Of a DNA stretch of 64,000 bases, positions 49,443 to 58,302 are shown in pieces (positions within the stretch are counted from its first letter, which is position 1; each line of letters opens with the position of its first letter). Source of the DNA: JAVBOW01 sp031550125 (GTDB lineage: Bacteria; Bacteroidota; Bacteroidia; Bacteroidales; Rikenellaceae); contig JAVBOW010000005.1 in NCBI GenBank assembly GCA_031550125.1, positions 56,704-120,703 on the forward strand. Reading direction: 5' to 3'. The position numbers and the translations under genes were made by a program. The notes below the pieces were generated by a model that ran no database searches, was not told where the DNA came from, and saw only the letters and a program-made list of their open reading frames with translations.

Positions 49443-50447
49443 ATGAAGAGGATAATAGGTATAGGCAACGCCCTGACGGATGTGCTGGTCAACATCCAGT
49501 CGGAAAAGGTGCTGTCCGACTTCGGGCTTCCCAAAGGCAGCATGTCGCTCGTCGACGCTTCGCTGCAGCGCAAAATATCGGAAAACACGGCCGACCTGCC
49601 CCACACCCTGTCGCTCGGCGGCTCGGCTTCGAACACCATAAGGGCTATGGCCAAGCTGGGCGTAGAGGTGGGTTTCATCGGCAAAGTGGGCCTGGACAAC
49701 ACCGGACTTTTCTTTGAGAAGGCTCTGCAAAACCTCAATATAGCCCCGTGCATCTTTCGCGGGACCCAGCACTCCGGAAGGTGCGTGTCGCTCGTATCGT
49801 CCGACGGAGAGCGGACCATGGCCACCTACCTTGGGGCGGCGATGGAACTTTCGGCCGGCGAGATAACCCACAATATATTCGACGGTTACGACTGCCTTTA
49901 CATCGAAGGATATCTCGTGCAGGACCGGAATCTGATAATGAAGGCCGTAAAGACGGCCAAGGAGTGCGGGCTGCAGGTGGCCATCGATCTGGCGAGTTTC
50001 AACATAGTGGAGGAGAACCGCGATTTCCTGCTCGAAGTGGTGGAGAAATACGTAGACATACTCTTCGCCAACGAGCAGGAAGCCGAAACGTTCACCCGCC
50101 ACTCCGACCCGGTGAAGGCCCTCGAGGCCATAGCCGCCAACTGTCGCCTGACGGTGGTGAAGATAGGTACCAGGGGGGCGTATATCAAGCACGAGGGCCA
50201 GGAGATGATACACGTAGGTATAATGGCCGCCGCGCAAAGGGTCGATACCACCGGGGCCGGCGATTTCTACGCCGCCGGGTTCCTCGCCGGATTGAGCCAG
50301 GGCCTGTCCCTGCGCCAGTGCGGGACGATCGGAGCGATAACCGCGGGCAAAGTCATAGAGGTGATAGGCACCACTTTCGGGGAGGAGACCTGGGAGGATA
50401 TATATCGCCTCGTTGAGAAAGTTAAAACAGAAAAATACCTGTTCTGA
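49443..50447 (+). CDS. PfkB-family carbohydrate/nucleoside kinase (adenosine kinase-like)
   Basis: The protein has 334 residues of the ribokinase/PfkB family. It has the substrate-side motif LSLGGSASNTIRAMAKLGVE, GFIGKVGLDNTGLFFEKAL and the C-terminal signature DTTGAGDFYAAGFLAGL with the catalytic Asp. By overall look it resembles the adenosine kinase-like branch common in Bacteroidetes. Substrate could be adenosine or a sugar; no nearby pathway decides it. The own promoter (49415) and following 200-base gap make it monocistronic. Confidence 0.9.
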   Translation: MKRIIGIGNALTDVLVNIQSEKVLSDFGLPKGSMSLVDASLQRKISENTADLPHTLSLGGSASNTIRAMAKLGVEVGFIGKVGLDNTGLFFEKALQNLNIAPCIFRGTQHSGRCVSLVSSDGERTMATYLGAAMELSAGEITHNIFDGYDCLYIEGYLVQDRNLIMKAVKTAKECGLQVAIDLASFNIVEENRDFLLEVVEKYVDILFANEQEAETFTRHSDPVKALEAIAANCRLTVVKIGTRGAYIKHEGQEMIHVGIMAAAQRVDTTGAGDFYAAGFLAGLSQGLSLRQCGTIGAITAGKVIEVIGTTFGEETWEDIYRLVEKVKTEKYLF

Positions 50448-50552
50448 GTCCCGTTGGCTCGCCAGAGGCCGGAAGGACGGGAGCCGTCGTCCCGTCGTGC
50501 ATTTTCGTGGAGCGCCTGACGGGTTTTCGTACCGATAAACGGGAAAAAGATT

Positions 50553-50560
50553 TAACTTTG
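50553..50560 (+). promoter_or_regulatory. Candidate -7 box of the glycosyltransferase-sigma-rsmG operon
   Basis: TAACTTTG followed by CGC, 95 bases before the GTG at 50656. No good -33 box. Confidence 0.4.
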
Positions 50561-50655
50561 CGCAAAACGGATACTCAAAGCGCGCCTTGATCCCTTATTC
50601 CCGTATTTCCGGATAACCTCGATAAAAAACTTAAAGCGACCCCTGATTTTTACCG

Positions 50656-51828
50656 GTGCAAACGTTGTCTTCCATCTACGAATCTCTCGTTGAGAGCTAT
50701 TCCCTGGCGGGACTCCTGCTGGTCGTCGCCGTGGCGGCACTGCTGGCCGTGCAGCTTTACTATTATCTGGGGGTCTACGCCCGCATACCCGGCTACCGCA
50801 ACATCCGTGACGGGGGAGCGGCCATGCCGCATCCGTCGGTGTCGGTTGTTGTTGTTGTGAGGGACGAGATGGCCTATGTGACGGAAACGCTGCCTCTGAT
50901 CCTTGCCCAGCAATACGACGATTTCGAGGTTGTTGTGGTTGATATGAGTTCGCAGTCCGAGGTTACGGACGCCCTGGCGGTACTTGCGGCGCATAACCCG
51001 CGCCTTAGGGTGTCGCGTCTTATACAGCAGGAGAAGCGTTTCCCTATAACCAACAAGATGGCGGTGAACGTAGGTATAAAAGCCGCCGCATATTCCAATA
51101 TAGTGTTTACTACCACCGAGGCGTCACCATCTTCGCCCATGTGGCTGTCGTTGATGGCCAAAGGATTCATCCGCGGACAGGTGGTGGTGGGTTATTGCGG
51201 CATAGCGCGCGCCCCGGGTTTCGCCAACAGGATGATACGTGCAGGCAGGCTCAACACTTCGATGCGCTACCTGGGAGCCGCCATCAAAGGCATGCCTTAC
51301 CGCGGGACGCAACACAATATAGGCTACTCGTCGGAGCTGTATTTCGGCGCCAAAGGTTTCGACCACCTGAGCCTCGACGCCGGTGAGGACGATCTTTTCA
51401 TCCAGCGCATAGCCACTCCGGCCAACACCAGCGTGGTGATGAACCCCAAGGCCACCATGCGCCAGCAGGTGTGGGGGAACGCGGCCGACTGGTTCCGCCG
51501 CGAGATGAAAGCGCGCAGCGCGTGGCGATACTATCCCTTGGCCGTACGTAATTATATAGAGTGGGAGACGTGGAGCCGAGTCCTCCTGACGGCCTCGTGC
51601 ATAACCGTGGCCGCATGCATGCCGCCGGAGATGGCCGTGGGCGCCGGAACCGTCCTGTTGCTGCGTTTTGCTTTGGTGCAATTCCAGGTGTGGCGCATAT
51701 GCCGCCGCCTTGGCGAAAAGGGGATTGCCGGCACATACCTTATTTACGACATATTCTCGCCGCTCTATGCGTTGATGCTGTGGGGGGCCGAGGCCCTGCC
51801 GTTCAAACAGCGCCGTAAATGGAAATAG
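50656..51828 (+). CDS. GT2-like membrane glycosyltransferase with altered DxD motif
   Basis: The protein has 390 residues from GTG 50656 (no ATG fits; a stop lies 12 bases upstream). A membrane helix (about 15-38) is followed by a GT2 fold: SVVVVVRDEMAYVTETLPLI and DFEVVVVDMSSQSEV. The position where family members have TDAD or similar reads FTTTEASPSSP, so the metal-binding DxD is not standard. EDD in DAGEDDLFIQRI is present and a QxxxW-like RQQVWGNAADWF follows. C-terminal membrane helices occur near 310-345 and 365-380. Its target sugar is unknown. It overlaps the sigma gene by 10 bases. Confidence 0.8.
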   Translation: MQTLSSIYESLVESYSLAGLLLVVAVAALLAVQLYYYLGVYARIPGYRNIRDGGAAMPHPSVSVVVVVRDEMAYVTETLPLILAQQYDDFEVVVVDMSSQSEVTDALAVLAAHNPRLRVSRLIQQEKRFPITNKMAVNVGIKAAAYSNIVFTTTEASPSSPMWLSLMAKGFIRGQVVVGYCGIARAPGFANRMIRAGRLNTSMRYLGAAIKGMPYRGTQHNIGYSSELYFGAKGFDHLSLDAGEDDLFIQRIATPANTSVVMNPKATMRQQVWGNAADWFRREMKARSAWRYYPLAVRNYIEWETWSRVLLTASCITVAACMPPEMAVGAGTVLLLRFALVQFQVWRICRRLGEKGIAGTYLIYDIFSPLYALMLWGAEALPFKQRRKWK

Positions 51829-52397
51829 AGGACTACATAGTAGCCACCAGCCAGGATCTGGCGGCCAGGGCGCAGGAGGGCGATTCGATGGCTTTCGAGC
51901 ATCTCTTCGGCCGTTACCGCCATGCGATAAAGAAATTCTATATGCTACGCACCGGCGGCAACCAACAGGATGCCGACGATCTGCTCCAGGAGACTTTCAT
52001 CAAAGTCTACCTTAATCTTGGGCGTTACGACGCGTCGTACACCTTCGGACAGTGGATATACGCCATCGCCCGCAACACTTTCGTGGATTATGTCCGCAAA
52101 CGACGCGGCGACGTACCCATGGTAGATATACCTCCTGCCGGTGCGGCGGGCATGCCCGCCGCGGCAGGCCCCACGCCCGAGGAGAGTTTCATCCGCTCGC
52201 AGCAGCAGGCGCAACTCGACCATCACCTCGGGCGCATGACGCCGCGCTACCGCCGCCTCATAGAGCTTCGCTTCTTCCGCGAATACTCCTACGAGGAGAT
52301 CAGCGCCGAGTTGGGCCTGCCCATGGGGACGGTCAAAACCCAGATACACCGCGCCCGCGAACAACTTTACAAATTCATAACGGACGACGCCTTTTGA
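51819..52397 (+). CDS. Sigma-70 family (ECF-like) RNA polymerase sigma factor
   Basis: The protein has 192 residues with region 2 (DADDLLQETFIKVYLNLGRY and TFGQWIYAIARNTFVDYVRK) and region 4 (MTPRYRRLIELRFFREYSYE then EISAELGLPMGTVKTQIHRA). Its linker is longer than in the minimal ECF at 47804. No anti-sigma gene adjoins; it is embedded between a glycosyltransferase (10-base overlap) and rsmG (2-base gap), so it may be under translational or housekeeping control. Confidence 0.92.
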   Translation: MEIEDYIVATSQDLAARAQEGDSMAFEHLFGRYRHAIKKFYMLRTGGNQQDADDLLQETFIKVYLNLGRYDASYTFGQWIYAIARNTFVDYVRKRRGDVPMVDIPPAGAAGMPAAAGPTPEESFIRSQQQAQLDHHLGRMTPRYRRLIELRFFREYSYEEISAELGLPMGTVKTQIHRAREQLYKFITDDAF

Positions 52398-52399
52398 CC

Positions 52400-53011
52400 A
52401 TGCGACAGACAGAAAAATATTTCCCCGGCCTGAGCGACCGCCAGAAAGAGCAGTTGGCCATGTTGGGGCCGTTGTACGCCCAGTGGAACGCCCGTATCAA
52501 CGTCATATCGCGTAAGGATATGGACAATTTCTACGAACGCCACGTCCTGCACAGCCTGGCCATAGCCCGCGTTTGCGATTTCAGGACGGGCGCTCGCGTA
52601 CTCGACGCCGGATGCGGCGGAGGGTTCCCCGGCATACCGCTGGCCATACTCTTCCCTGAGGCGCATTTCACCCTTGCCGACTCCATAGCCAAGAAGATAA
52701 AGGTCGTGCAGGCCGTCTCCGACGCCCTGGGGTTGCATAACGTCACCCCTGTCGCCGCTCGCGCCGAGAGCCTGTCGGGGCCGTTCGATATAGTGGTCAG
52801 CCGCGCCGTGACCCGCATGAAGGAGTTCGCCGGGTGGGTCTGGGACAAGATCCCCGCCGCCCCCGGGAACGGGATATACTACTTGAAGGGAGGAGACCTG
52901 GAGGAGGAGATGAAAGAGGCGGCTAAAAGATATTCCGTCAGCCCTATCAGCCTGTGGTTCGACGAGGAATTTTTCGAAACCAAGAGCGTGGTGCATCTCC
53001 CGAAGGAGTGA
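52400..53011 (+). CDS. rsmG: 16S rRNA (guanine527-N7)-methyltransferase
   Basis: The protein has 203 residues with a SAM-binding Rossmann fold: RVLDAGCGGGFPGIPLAILF, then TLADSIAKKIKVVQAVSDAL and VSRAVTRMKEF. RsmG methylates G527 of 16S rRNA; its loss can give low-level streptomycin resistance. The ATG is 2 bases after the sigma gene stop. Translational coupling with that gene is likely. Confidence 0.95.
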   Translation: MRQTEKYFPGLSDRQKEQLAMLGPLYAQWNARINVISRKDMDNFYERHVLHSLAIARVCDFRTGARVLDAGCGGGFPGIPLAILFPEAHFTLADSIAKKIKVVQAVSDALGLHNVTPVAARAESLSGPFDIVVSRAVTRMKEFAGWVWDKIPAAPGNGIYYLKGGDLEEEMKEAAKRYSVSPISLWFDEEFFETKSVVHLPKE

Positions 53012-53056
53012 TCCGCCCGAATTTTATCATGTAAATGGGCCTGACCACAAATATTT

Positions 53057-53087
53057 TTTGCAAAAAAGAAAATTCATTCTACCTTTG
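53057..53087 (+). promoter_or_regulatory. Promoter of rpmH
   Basis: TTTG (53057-53060), a 19-base spacer and TACCTTTG (53080-53087) match the consensus. The ATG of rpmH is 46 bases downstream. Confidence 0.7.
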
Positions 53088-53133
53088 CAATCCGCAATAC
53101 ACTGCAGAGAATAATATATAAAAACATAAAGCA

Positions 53134-53292
53134 ATGAGCAAAAGGACTTTCCAGCCCTCGCAACGCAAGAGGCGCAACAAACACGGTTTCCGCGAAAGGA
53201 TGGCAACGGCCAATGGCCGCAAAGTTTTGGCAGCCCGCCGCGCAAAAGGTCGTAAAAAACTGACCGTTTCCGACGAAGCCAGGGCGAAATAA
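53134..53292 (+). CDS. rpmH: Ribosomal protein L34
   Basis: The protein has 52 residues, with the L34 signature TFQPSQRKRRNKHGFRERMA followed by TANGRKVLAARRAKGRKKL. It is a component of the 50S subunit. It is very short, but conservation and its own promoter and terminator make it certain. In most bacteria rpmH is followed by rnpA and near dnaA; here it stands alone between rsmG and a repeat block. Confidence 0.97.
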   Translation: MSKRTFQPSQRKRRNKHGFRERMATANGRKVLAARRAKGRKKLTVSDEARAK

Positions 53293-53314
53293 CCCGGCGC
53301 GACGATGAATATCG

Positions 53315-53345
53315 AGGGCCTGTCTCATGTGGGACAGGCCCTTTG
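53315..53345 (+). terminator. Terminator of rpmH
   Basis: GGGCCTGTC and GACAGGCCC enclose TCATGTGG, followed by TTTGATTT. Confidence 0.8.
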
Positions 53346-53363
53346 ATTTGTCCTGTTTCGATT

Positions 53364-53990
53364 GGATCGGTCTCAATTGTATGCTGGCTGCGCATATCGC
53401 GCATCATCTTTCACTTATCCTTTTCGTTTCAAATCCTCACGGACATCAGTCCGCTCCGGTTTGAAACTCCAACGATAAGCGAAACCTGACGCACGCTATG
53501 CACAGCGTCGTTGCCGTAGGGCGCGGCGCTTTCCCTCGCCGCGCATCATCTTTCTTTTATCCTTTCATCTCAAATCCTCACGGACATCAGTCCGCTCCGG
53601 TTTGAAACTCAAACGATAAGCGAAACCTGACGCACGCTATGCGCAGCGTCGTTACCGTAGGGCGTTTTCTTGTGCCGCGCATCATCTTTCACTTATCCTT
53701 CTCATTTCAAATCCTCACGGACCTCAGTCCGCTCCGGTTTAAAACTCAAACGATAAGCGAAACCTGACGCATGCTATGCGCAGCGTCGTTGTCGTAGGGC
53801 GTTTTCTTGTGCCGCGCATCATCTTTCACTTATCCTTTTCGTTTCAAATCCTCACGGACCTCAGTCCGCTCCGGTTTGAAACTCGAACGATAAGCGAAAC
53901 CTGACGCACGCTATGCGCAGCGTCGTTGCCGTAGGGCGCGGCGCTTTCTTGCGCTGCACACCTTAACGTCAATCGATCCGTTAGTCTGCT
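53364..53990. repeat. Four tandem modules of the intergenic nested-hairpin repeat
   Basis: It begins GGATCGGTCTCAATTG. Modules start near 53412, 53554, 53690 and 53827 (periods 142, 136, 137). Each module has, in order, CTTATC or variant, GTTTCAAATCC or variant, CGGAC-(A/C)(T/C)-rich loop-GTCCG, CCGGTTTGAAAC, GATAAGCG, then CTGACGCACGCTATGCGCAG and CGTCGTT. These pair inside one another, so each module can fold into one long interrupted hairpin. This is 627 bases without a gene, between rpmH and the EF-G2 gene. Confidence 0.85.
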
Positions 53991-54007
53991 CCGGCCTGAG
54001 CGAAACG

Positions 54008-54037
54008 AAATCCCCGCAGGAAAGCCTGCGGGGATTT
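54008..54037 (-). terminator. Terminator of the EF-G2 gene
   Basis: AAATCCCCGCAGG (54008-54020) and CCTGCGGGGATTT (54025-54037) with loop AAAG. It lies 61 bases after the EF-G2 stop on the minus strand and may serve both directions. Confidence 0.8.
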
Positions 54038-54097
54038 GCGTTTTCTGAATATTTACCTGTCCGGGCGCGGCGTTTCCACTTTCCCGCCCGAGGGTCG

Positions 54098-56254
54098 TTA
54101 TTCGTCCTTGTCTGTGTCGGCGTAGGACTTCAGGAGTTTATCCTGCACGTCTGCCGGTACCTGCTCGTAGGAGGCGAATTTCATTGAATAGGTGGCCCTT
54201 CCGTTGGTCAGCGAGCTGAGCGTGGTGGAGTATCGGTAAAGCTCGGCCAGGGGTACCCGGGCGGTGAGTTTATCGAATCCTTTTTCGGAGGTCATGCCTT
54301 CTATCATGGCCCGGCGGTTTTGCAGGTCGCTCATCACGTCGCCCATTTTGTCCGACGGTACAAGCACCTCCACCGAGTAGATCGGCTCCATGATCTTGGG
54401 CGCCGCCTTTTTGAAGGCCTCCTTAAAGGCGTTGCGTCCGGCCAGTTTGAAGGAGATCTCATTCGAATCCACCGGGTGCATCTTGCCGTCGTAGACCACC
54501 ACGCGTATGTCGCGGGCGTAGGAGCCGGTAAGCGGGCCTTCGTCCATCTTTTCCATTACGCCTTTCAGTATGGCAGGCAGGAAACGGGCGTCGATGGCCC
54601 CGCCCACGATGGAGCTGTAGAACTCCAGCACTCCGCCCCACTCAAGGTTGACGACCTCTTTACCCTTTACGTTTACGGGTATCTCCTTGCCGTCTATCTT
54701 GTATTTCGTCGGATCGGGGATGCCCTCGTACCACGGTTCTATGACCAGGTGTACCTCGCCGAATTGGCCTGCGCCGCCCGACTGTTTTTTGTGGCGGTAG
54801 TCGGCTGCGGCTACCTTGGTTATGGTCTCGCGGTAGGGTATGCGCGGCGCGTAATACTCTATCTCTATCTTGTAGATATTGTTAAGTTGCCACTTGAGTA
54901 TGTTGAGGTGGTGTTCGCCCTGGCCCTGCACTATTATCTGCTTAAGTTCCTTGGAGTATTCCACCAGTATGGTCGGATCTTCGTATTTGGCTTTGTTGAG
55001 GGCCTCTCCCAGCTTCTCGTCGTCGGCCGCCTTGACGGCTTTTATTGCGCAGCGGTAGCGCGGATCGGGGAAGGCTATCGGTTCTATCTGCACGGGGGCG
55101 GACGGAGCGCATAGCGTGTCGTTGGTGCGCGTGCCTTTGAGCTTTACGGTGCAGCCTATGTCGCCGGCGAGCATTTCCGTAACCTTGACCCGGTTTTTAC
55201 CTGCCACGGCGAATAGCTGCGACACTTTTTCGCGGTTGCCGGTGCGGACGTTGACCAACTCCATACCCTCGGCTATCTTGCCGCGGATGACGCGGAAATA
55301 GCTGATCTCGCCGAGGTGTTGCTCTACGGCGCTCTTGAAGACGAACACAGCCGCCGGGCCGTTGCTGTCGGCCTCCACTTCGCCGCCTTCGACGGTCTTG
55401 AAGTTGGGGGCTTTGATGGGGCCGGGGGCCACGTTTATGATGAATTCCATGAGGCGTTTGACGCCTATGTCGCGTTTGCCGGAAGCGCAGAAGATGGGCA
55501 TCAGGTCGCGCTTGGCCAGGCCCAGTTTCAGGCCGGCGCGCATTTCGTCCTGCGTCAGAGAGCCTTTCTCGAAATAGAGTTCCATCAGCTTCTCGTCGTT
55601 CTCGGCGGCGGTCTCAACGAGGGTGTTGTTGAGTTCTTTGGCCTTCTCCATTTCTTCGGCGGGGATTTCGAACTCCTCGCGAATGCCGGTGTCGCCCTTG
55701 AACTTATACATCTTCATCATCAGCACGTCGATGAAGCAGTTGAAGTCGGGACCGGGATTTACCGGATACTGCACTATCACCGGTTTAAGCTGTACGGCGT
55801 TGCGGATGGAATCAATGCAGCTGTCCCAGTTGGCTTTGTCGGAATCGAGCATGTTAACCACTCCTATTACGGGCTTCTCGTACTTGCGGGCGTAACGGGC
55901 CTGTATCTCGCTGCCCACCTCGAAGCCGTTTTGCGCGTTGAAGAGCATAACCCCCACGTCGGCCACCTTAAAGGCGGAGAAGAGGCCCCCGCAGAAGTCG
56001 TCCGACCCCGGGGTGTCGATGATGTTGAGCTTTGCGCCCATGAACTCCGTGAAGAGGATGGTGGGGAAGATGGAACGTTTGTAGAGGTGTTCCAGGTCGG
56101 TGTTGTCCGAGAGGGTGTTTTCGGCCTCTATGCTACCCCTGCGGTCTATGACCTTTCCCTCGTAGGCCATAGCTTCAGCAAGGGTAGTTTTACCCGATCC
56201 GGGCGCTCCGATCAGAACGACGTTCTTGATTTCGCTGGTTTGGTAAGTTTTCAT
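54098..56254 (-). CDS. EF-G2: elongation factor G paralog lacking GTPase residues
   Basis: The protein has 718 residues from the ATG at 56254, with all five EF-G domains. The G1 loop is GAPGSGKTT instead of the usual AHxDAGKTT. The G3 motif is DTPGSDD, where the catalytic His of DTPGH is Ser84. G4 is NMLD (134-137) rather than NKxD. An EF-G2 of Bacteroides with the same substitutions is reported to translocate without hydrolysing GTP and to be needed in carbon starvation and gut colonisation. The C-terminal domains are well conserved (DARFLPAILKGVMEKMDEGP). It is monocistronic; a second, canonical EF-G is expected elsewhere. An ATG at 56284 adds 10 residues. Confidence 0.93.
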   Translation of the reverse strand: MKTYQTSEIKNVVLIGAPGSGKTTLAEAMAYEGKVIDRRGSIEAENTLSDNTDLEHLYKRSIFPTILFTEFMGAKLNIIDTPGSDDFCGGLFSAFKVADVGVMLFNAQNGFEVGSEIQARYARKYEKPVIGVVNMLDSDKANWDSCIDSIRNAVQLKPVIVQYPVNPGPDFNCFIDVLMMKMYKFKGDTGIREEFEIPAEEMEKAKELNNTLVETAAENDEKLMELYFEKGSLTQDEMRAGLKLGLAKRDLMPIFCASGKRDIGVKRLMEFIINVAPGPIKAPNFKTVEGGEVEADSNGPAAVFVFKSAVEQHLGEISYFRVIRGKIAEGMELVNVRTGNREKVSQLFAVAGKNRVKVTEMLAGDIGCTVKLKGTRTNDTLCAPSAPVQIEPIAFPDPRYRCAIKAVKAADDEKLGEALNKAKYEDPTILVEYSKELKQIIVQGQGEHHLNILKWQLNNIYKIEIEYYAPRIPYRETITKVAAADYRHKKQSGGAGQFGEVHLVIEPWYEGIPDPTKYKIDGKEIPVNVKGKEVVNLEWGGVLEFYSSIVGGAIDARFLPAILKGVMEKMDEGPLTGSYARDIRVVVYDGKMHPVDSNEISFKLAGRNAFKEAFKKAAPKIMEPIYSVEVLVPSDKMGDVMSDLQNRRAMIEGMTSEKGFDKLTARVPLAELYRYSTTLSSLTNGRATYSMKFASYEQVPADVQDKLLKSYADTDKDE

Positions 56255-56328
56255 TGGACAATATTTTGAAGTTTCAGGTTTCAAGGGTGAAAAAGTCTAT
56301 AAATGTATAAAAAAATAATAATAAAGCC

Positions 56329-56336
56329 TATTTTTG
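56329..56336 (+). promoter_or_regulatory. -7 box of the CotH-family gene
   Basis: TATTTTTG followed by TTAG, 28 bases before the ATG at 56365. Confidence 0.5.
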
Positions 56337-56364
56337 TTAGTGAAATAATTTTATCTCGATTCCC

Positions 56365-58284
56365 ATGGGAATATTTAAGCGCATGCTGTCTCTGCTGGCG
56401 TTCTTGCCGGCCGCCGCGGCCGTATGGTCGTGCGGCGAAGGCCCCGATCCGGGAGGTCCCGGGCCTATGTCCAATATCGATATCCGTCGCGAGGCTTTCG
56501 AGTTGCTCGACGAGAAGTTCGAGGCGGGGGTGTCGCTCGACAATTTCGCCGTGCGGACTGAAGAGATAAGTATTGGTTTCGGCGACGGCAGCTATCTTTT
56601 CCTTCCGACCGGCGAATTTGAGACATTCACCTGCCGGCCCGACAAGTGGCCTGGCGTAGCGCCCAACCTGACTGGAGAATGGGTTGCCGGCGACATAAAC
56701 ACCGGCGTTACGCTCGATACGGAGGAGTGCCTTGTGGCGCTCGTGTATGACGGCGAGGGTCTTTACGCCCATTGCTCGTCGGGGCGCATACTCTTCTTCC
56801 ATGCTGGTCCGCCGCGCCGGATAGGCTGTTTCCGTTTCGAGGCCGCCCTGAATCCCTGGCTGGGTAAAGATATGGTTTGCCATGTAGAAGGCTCTGCCGT
56901 CACCGCCGTGATGCCCGGGGGCGTCCCCGTCGCCTCGCTCAAGGCTACCGTCGCCTGCCGCGGCCGCCATCTCTCGCTGGAGGGTGTCCCCCATGTCAAC
57001 GGAGCCGCATCGGCGGATTATTCGATGCCCCTGACTATGGATTTTATCGGGTTCGACGAGACGCCGCAACAGATAGCCGTCGATATAATGGCGGACCACA
57101 GCATACCTATAATAAGGATAACGACCGAGAACGGCGCGCAGATAACATCCAAGGAAGATTATATAAAAGCCGCGATAACCGTCGAGGATCGGGAGGGGAT
57201 TTTCGGCCAGACGGACGTGACCGGGCCGCTCGTTACGGAAATACGGGGGCGGGGCAACACTACGTGGGAGATGCCTAAAAAGCCCTATAAGATCAAACTC
57301 GACAAGAAAGCCGCGCTGCTGGGCATGTCCACCGACAAGGAGTGGGCGCTGCTGGCCGGCTATTCCGACAAGTCGCTTATGCGCAACTATGTGGCCTTTG
57401 AGCTGTCGCGCATGGCTGGAATGCCCTGGACGCCGCTCGTCCGGCCTGTGGAGCTATACCTTAACGGCCGCTACGACGGCGCCTACCTGCTCACGGAGCA
57501 AGTAAAAGTGTCGCCCGAAAGGGTGAATGTATCCATTGTCGGCGGCGGCGACAACGCCGGGGAGGCGCTCACCGGTGGATATTTCCTGGAGATGGACACC
57601 CGCTACGACGGCGACGCGTGGTTCGATACTTCGAGGGGCTACGCCATGGTATTCAAGGAACCGAAGACGCCGACCCAGGCGCAACTTGCCTACGTAAAGG
57701 GATATTTCGACGATTTCGAGGCGGCGCTCTACGGGGCCGGCTTCAAGGATCCCGCCAACGGTTACGCCAAATATGTCGACGTACCCTCGTTCGTGGCCAA
57801 CTACCTGGTGCAGGAACTCGCCAAGAATATCGACGGCAACCTGCGCCTGAGTACGTTCATATCCAAAAGTCGTTCGGGCAAGCTGACTATGAGCAATGTA
57901 TGGGATTTCGACATAGCCCTGGGCAATGCCAACTACTTCTACGAGAACGGTCCCTATTCCAACGGCCCGACGGAGTTCTATATCAAGAATTTCAGGTGGT
58001 ACAGGCGCATGTTCGAAGATCCGGCGTTCGTGGCCGAGGTGAAGAGGGAGTGGAGCGCGCTATATGCCGGTATGGATGATCTGTTGGCCCGGATAGACCT
58101 ATACTACCGTCAAACGGCTCCGGCTGCGGGACGCAATTTCGAAAGGTGGAACATTCTGGGTAGATGGGTGTGGCCTAACGTCGAGGTCAAAGGGTCGTAC
58201 AAGGCCGAGGTGGAATACCTGAAATGGTTCCTTACGGAGCGGGCGAAATGGCTCGACGGTCAGATAAAAAATCTTAATTCCTGA
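56365..58284 (+). CDS. CotH-family kinase-like lipoprotein
   Basis: The protein has 639 residues with a lipoprotein signal (SLLAFLPAAAAVWSCGEGPD) and an N-terminal beta-rich region of about 210 residues. A CotH kinase-like domain follows: ITSKEDYIKAAITVEDREGI, EIRGRGNTTWEMPKKPYKIK, LAGYSDKSLMRNYVAFELSR and YLNGRYDGAYLLTEQVKVSP, then NVWDFDIALGNANYF with DFD near the active site. Related CotH proteins phosphorylate other proteins in spore coats and pathogens; Bacteroidota forms are surface lipoproteins of unknown target. It is monocistronic, divergent from EF-G2. Confidence 0.85.
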   Translation: MGIFKRMLSLLAFLPAAAAVWSCGEGPDPGGPGPMSNIDIRREAFELLDEKFEAGVSLDNFAVRTEEISIGFGDGSYLFLPTGEFETFTCRPDKWPGVAPNLTGEWVAGDINTGVTLDTEECLVALVYDGEGLYAHCSSGRILFFHAGPPRRIGCFRFEAALNPWLGKDMVCHVEGSAVTAVMPGGVPVASLKATVACRGRHLSLEGVPHVNGAASADYSMPLTMDFIGFDETPQQIAVDIMADHSIPIIRITTENGAQITSKEDYIKAAITVEDREGIFGQTDVTGPLVTEIRGRGNTTWEMPKKPYKIKLDKKAALLGMSTDKEWALLAGYSDKSLMRNYVAFELSRMAGMPWTPLVRPVELYLNGRYDGAYLLTEQVKVSPERVNVSIVGGGDNAGEALTGGYFLEMDTRYDGDAWFDTSRGYAMVFKEPKTPTQAQLAYVKGYFDDFEAALYGAGFKDPANGYAKYVDVPSFVANYLVQELAKNIDGNLRLSTFISKSRSGKLTMSNVWDFDIALGNANYFYENGPYSNGPTEFYIKNFRWYRRMFEDPAFVAEVKREWSALYAGMDDLLARIDLYYRQTAPAAGRNFERWNILGRWVWPNVEVKGSYKAEVEYLKWFLTERAKWLDGQIKNLNS

Positions 58285-58302
58285 CAGTCCTCGAATAATG
58301 TG

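Noticed and set aside
53364..53990. CRISPR array because of regular repeats
   Set aside because: The repeats are about 140 bases with internal differences and there are no unique spacers of constant length; no cas gene is near.
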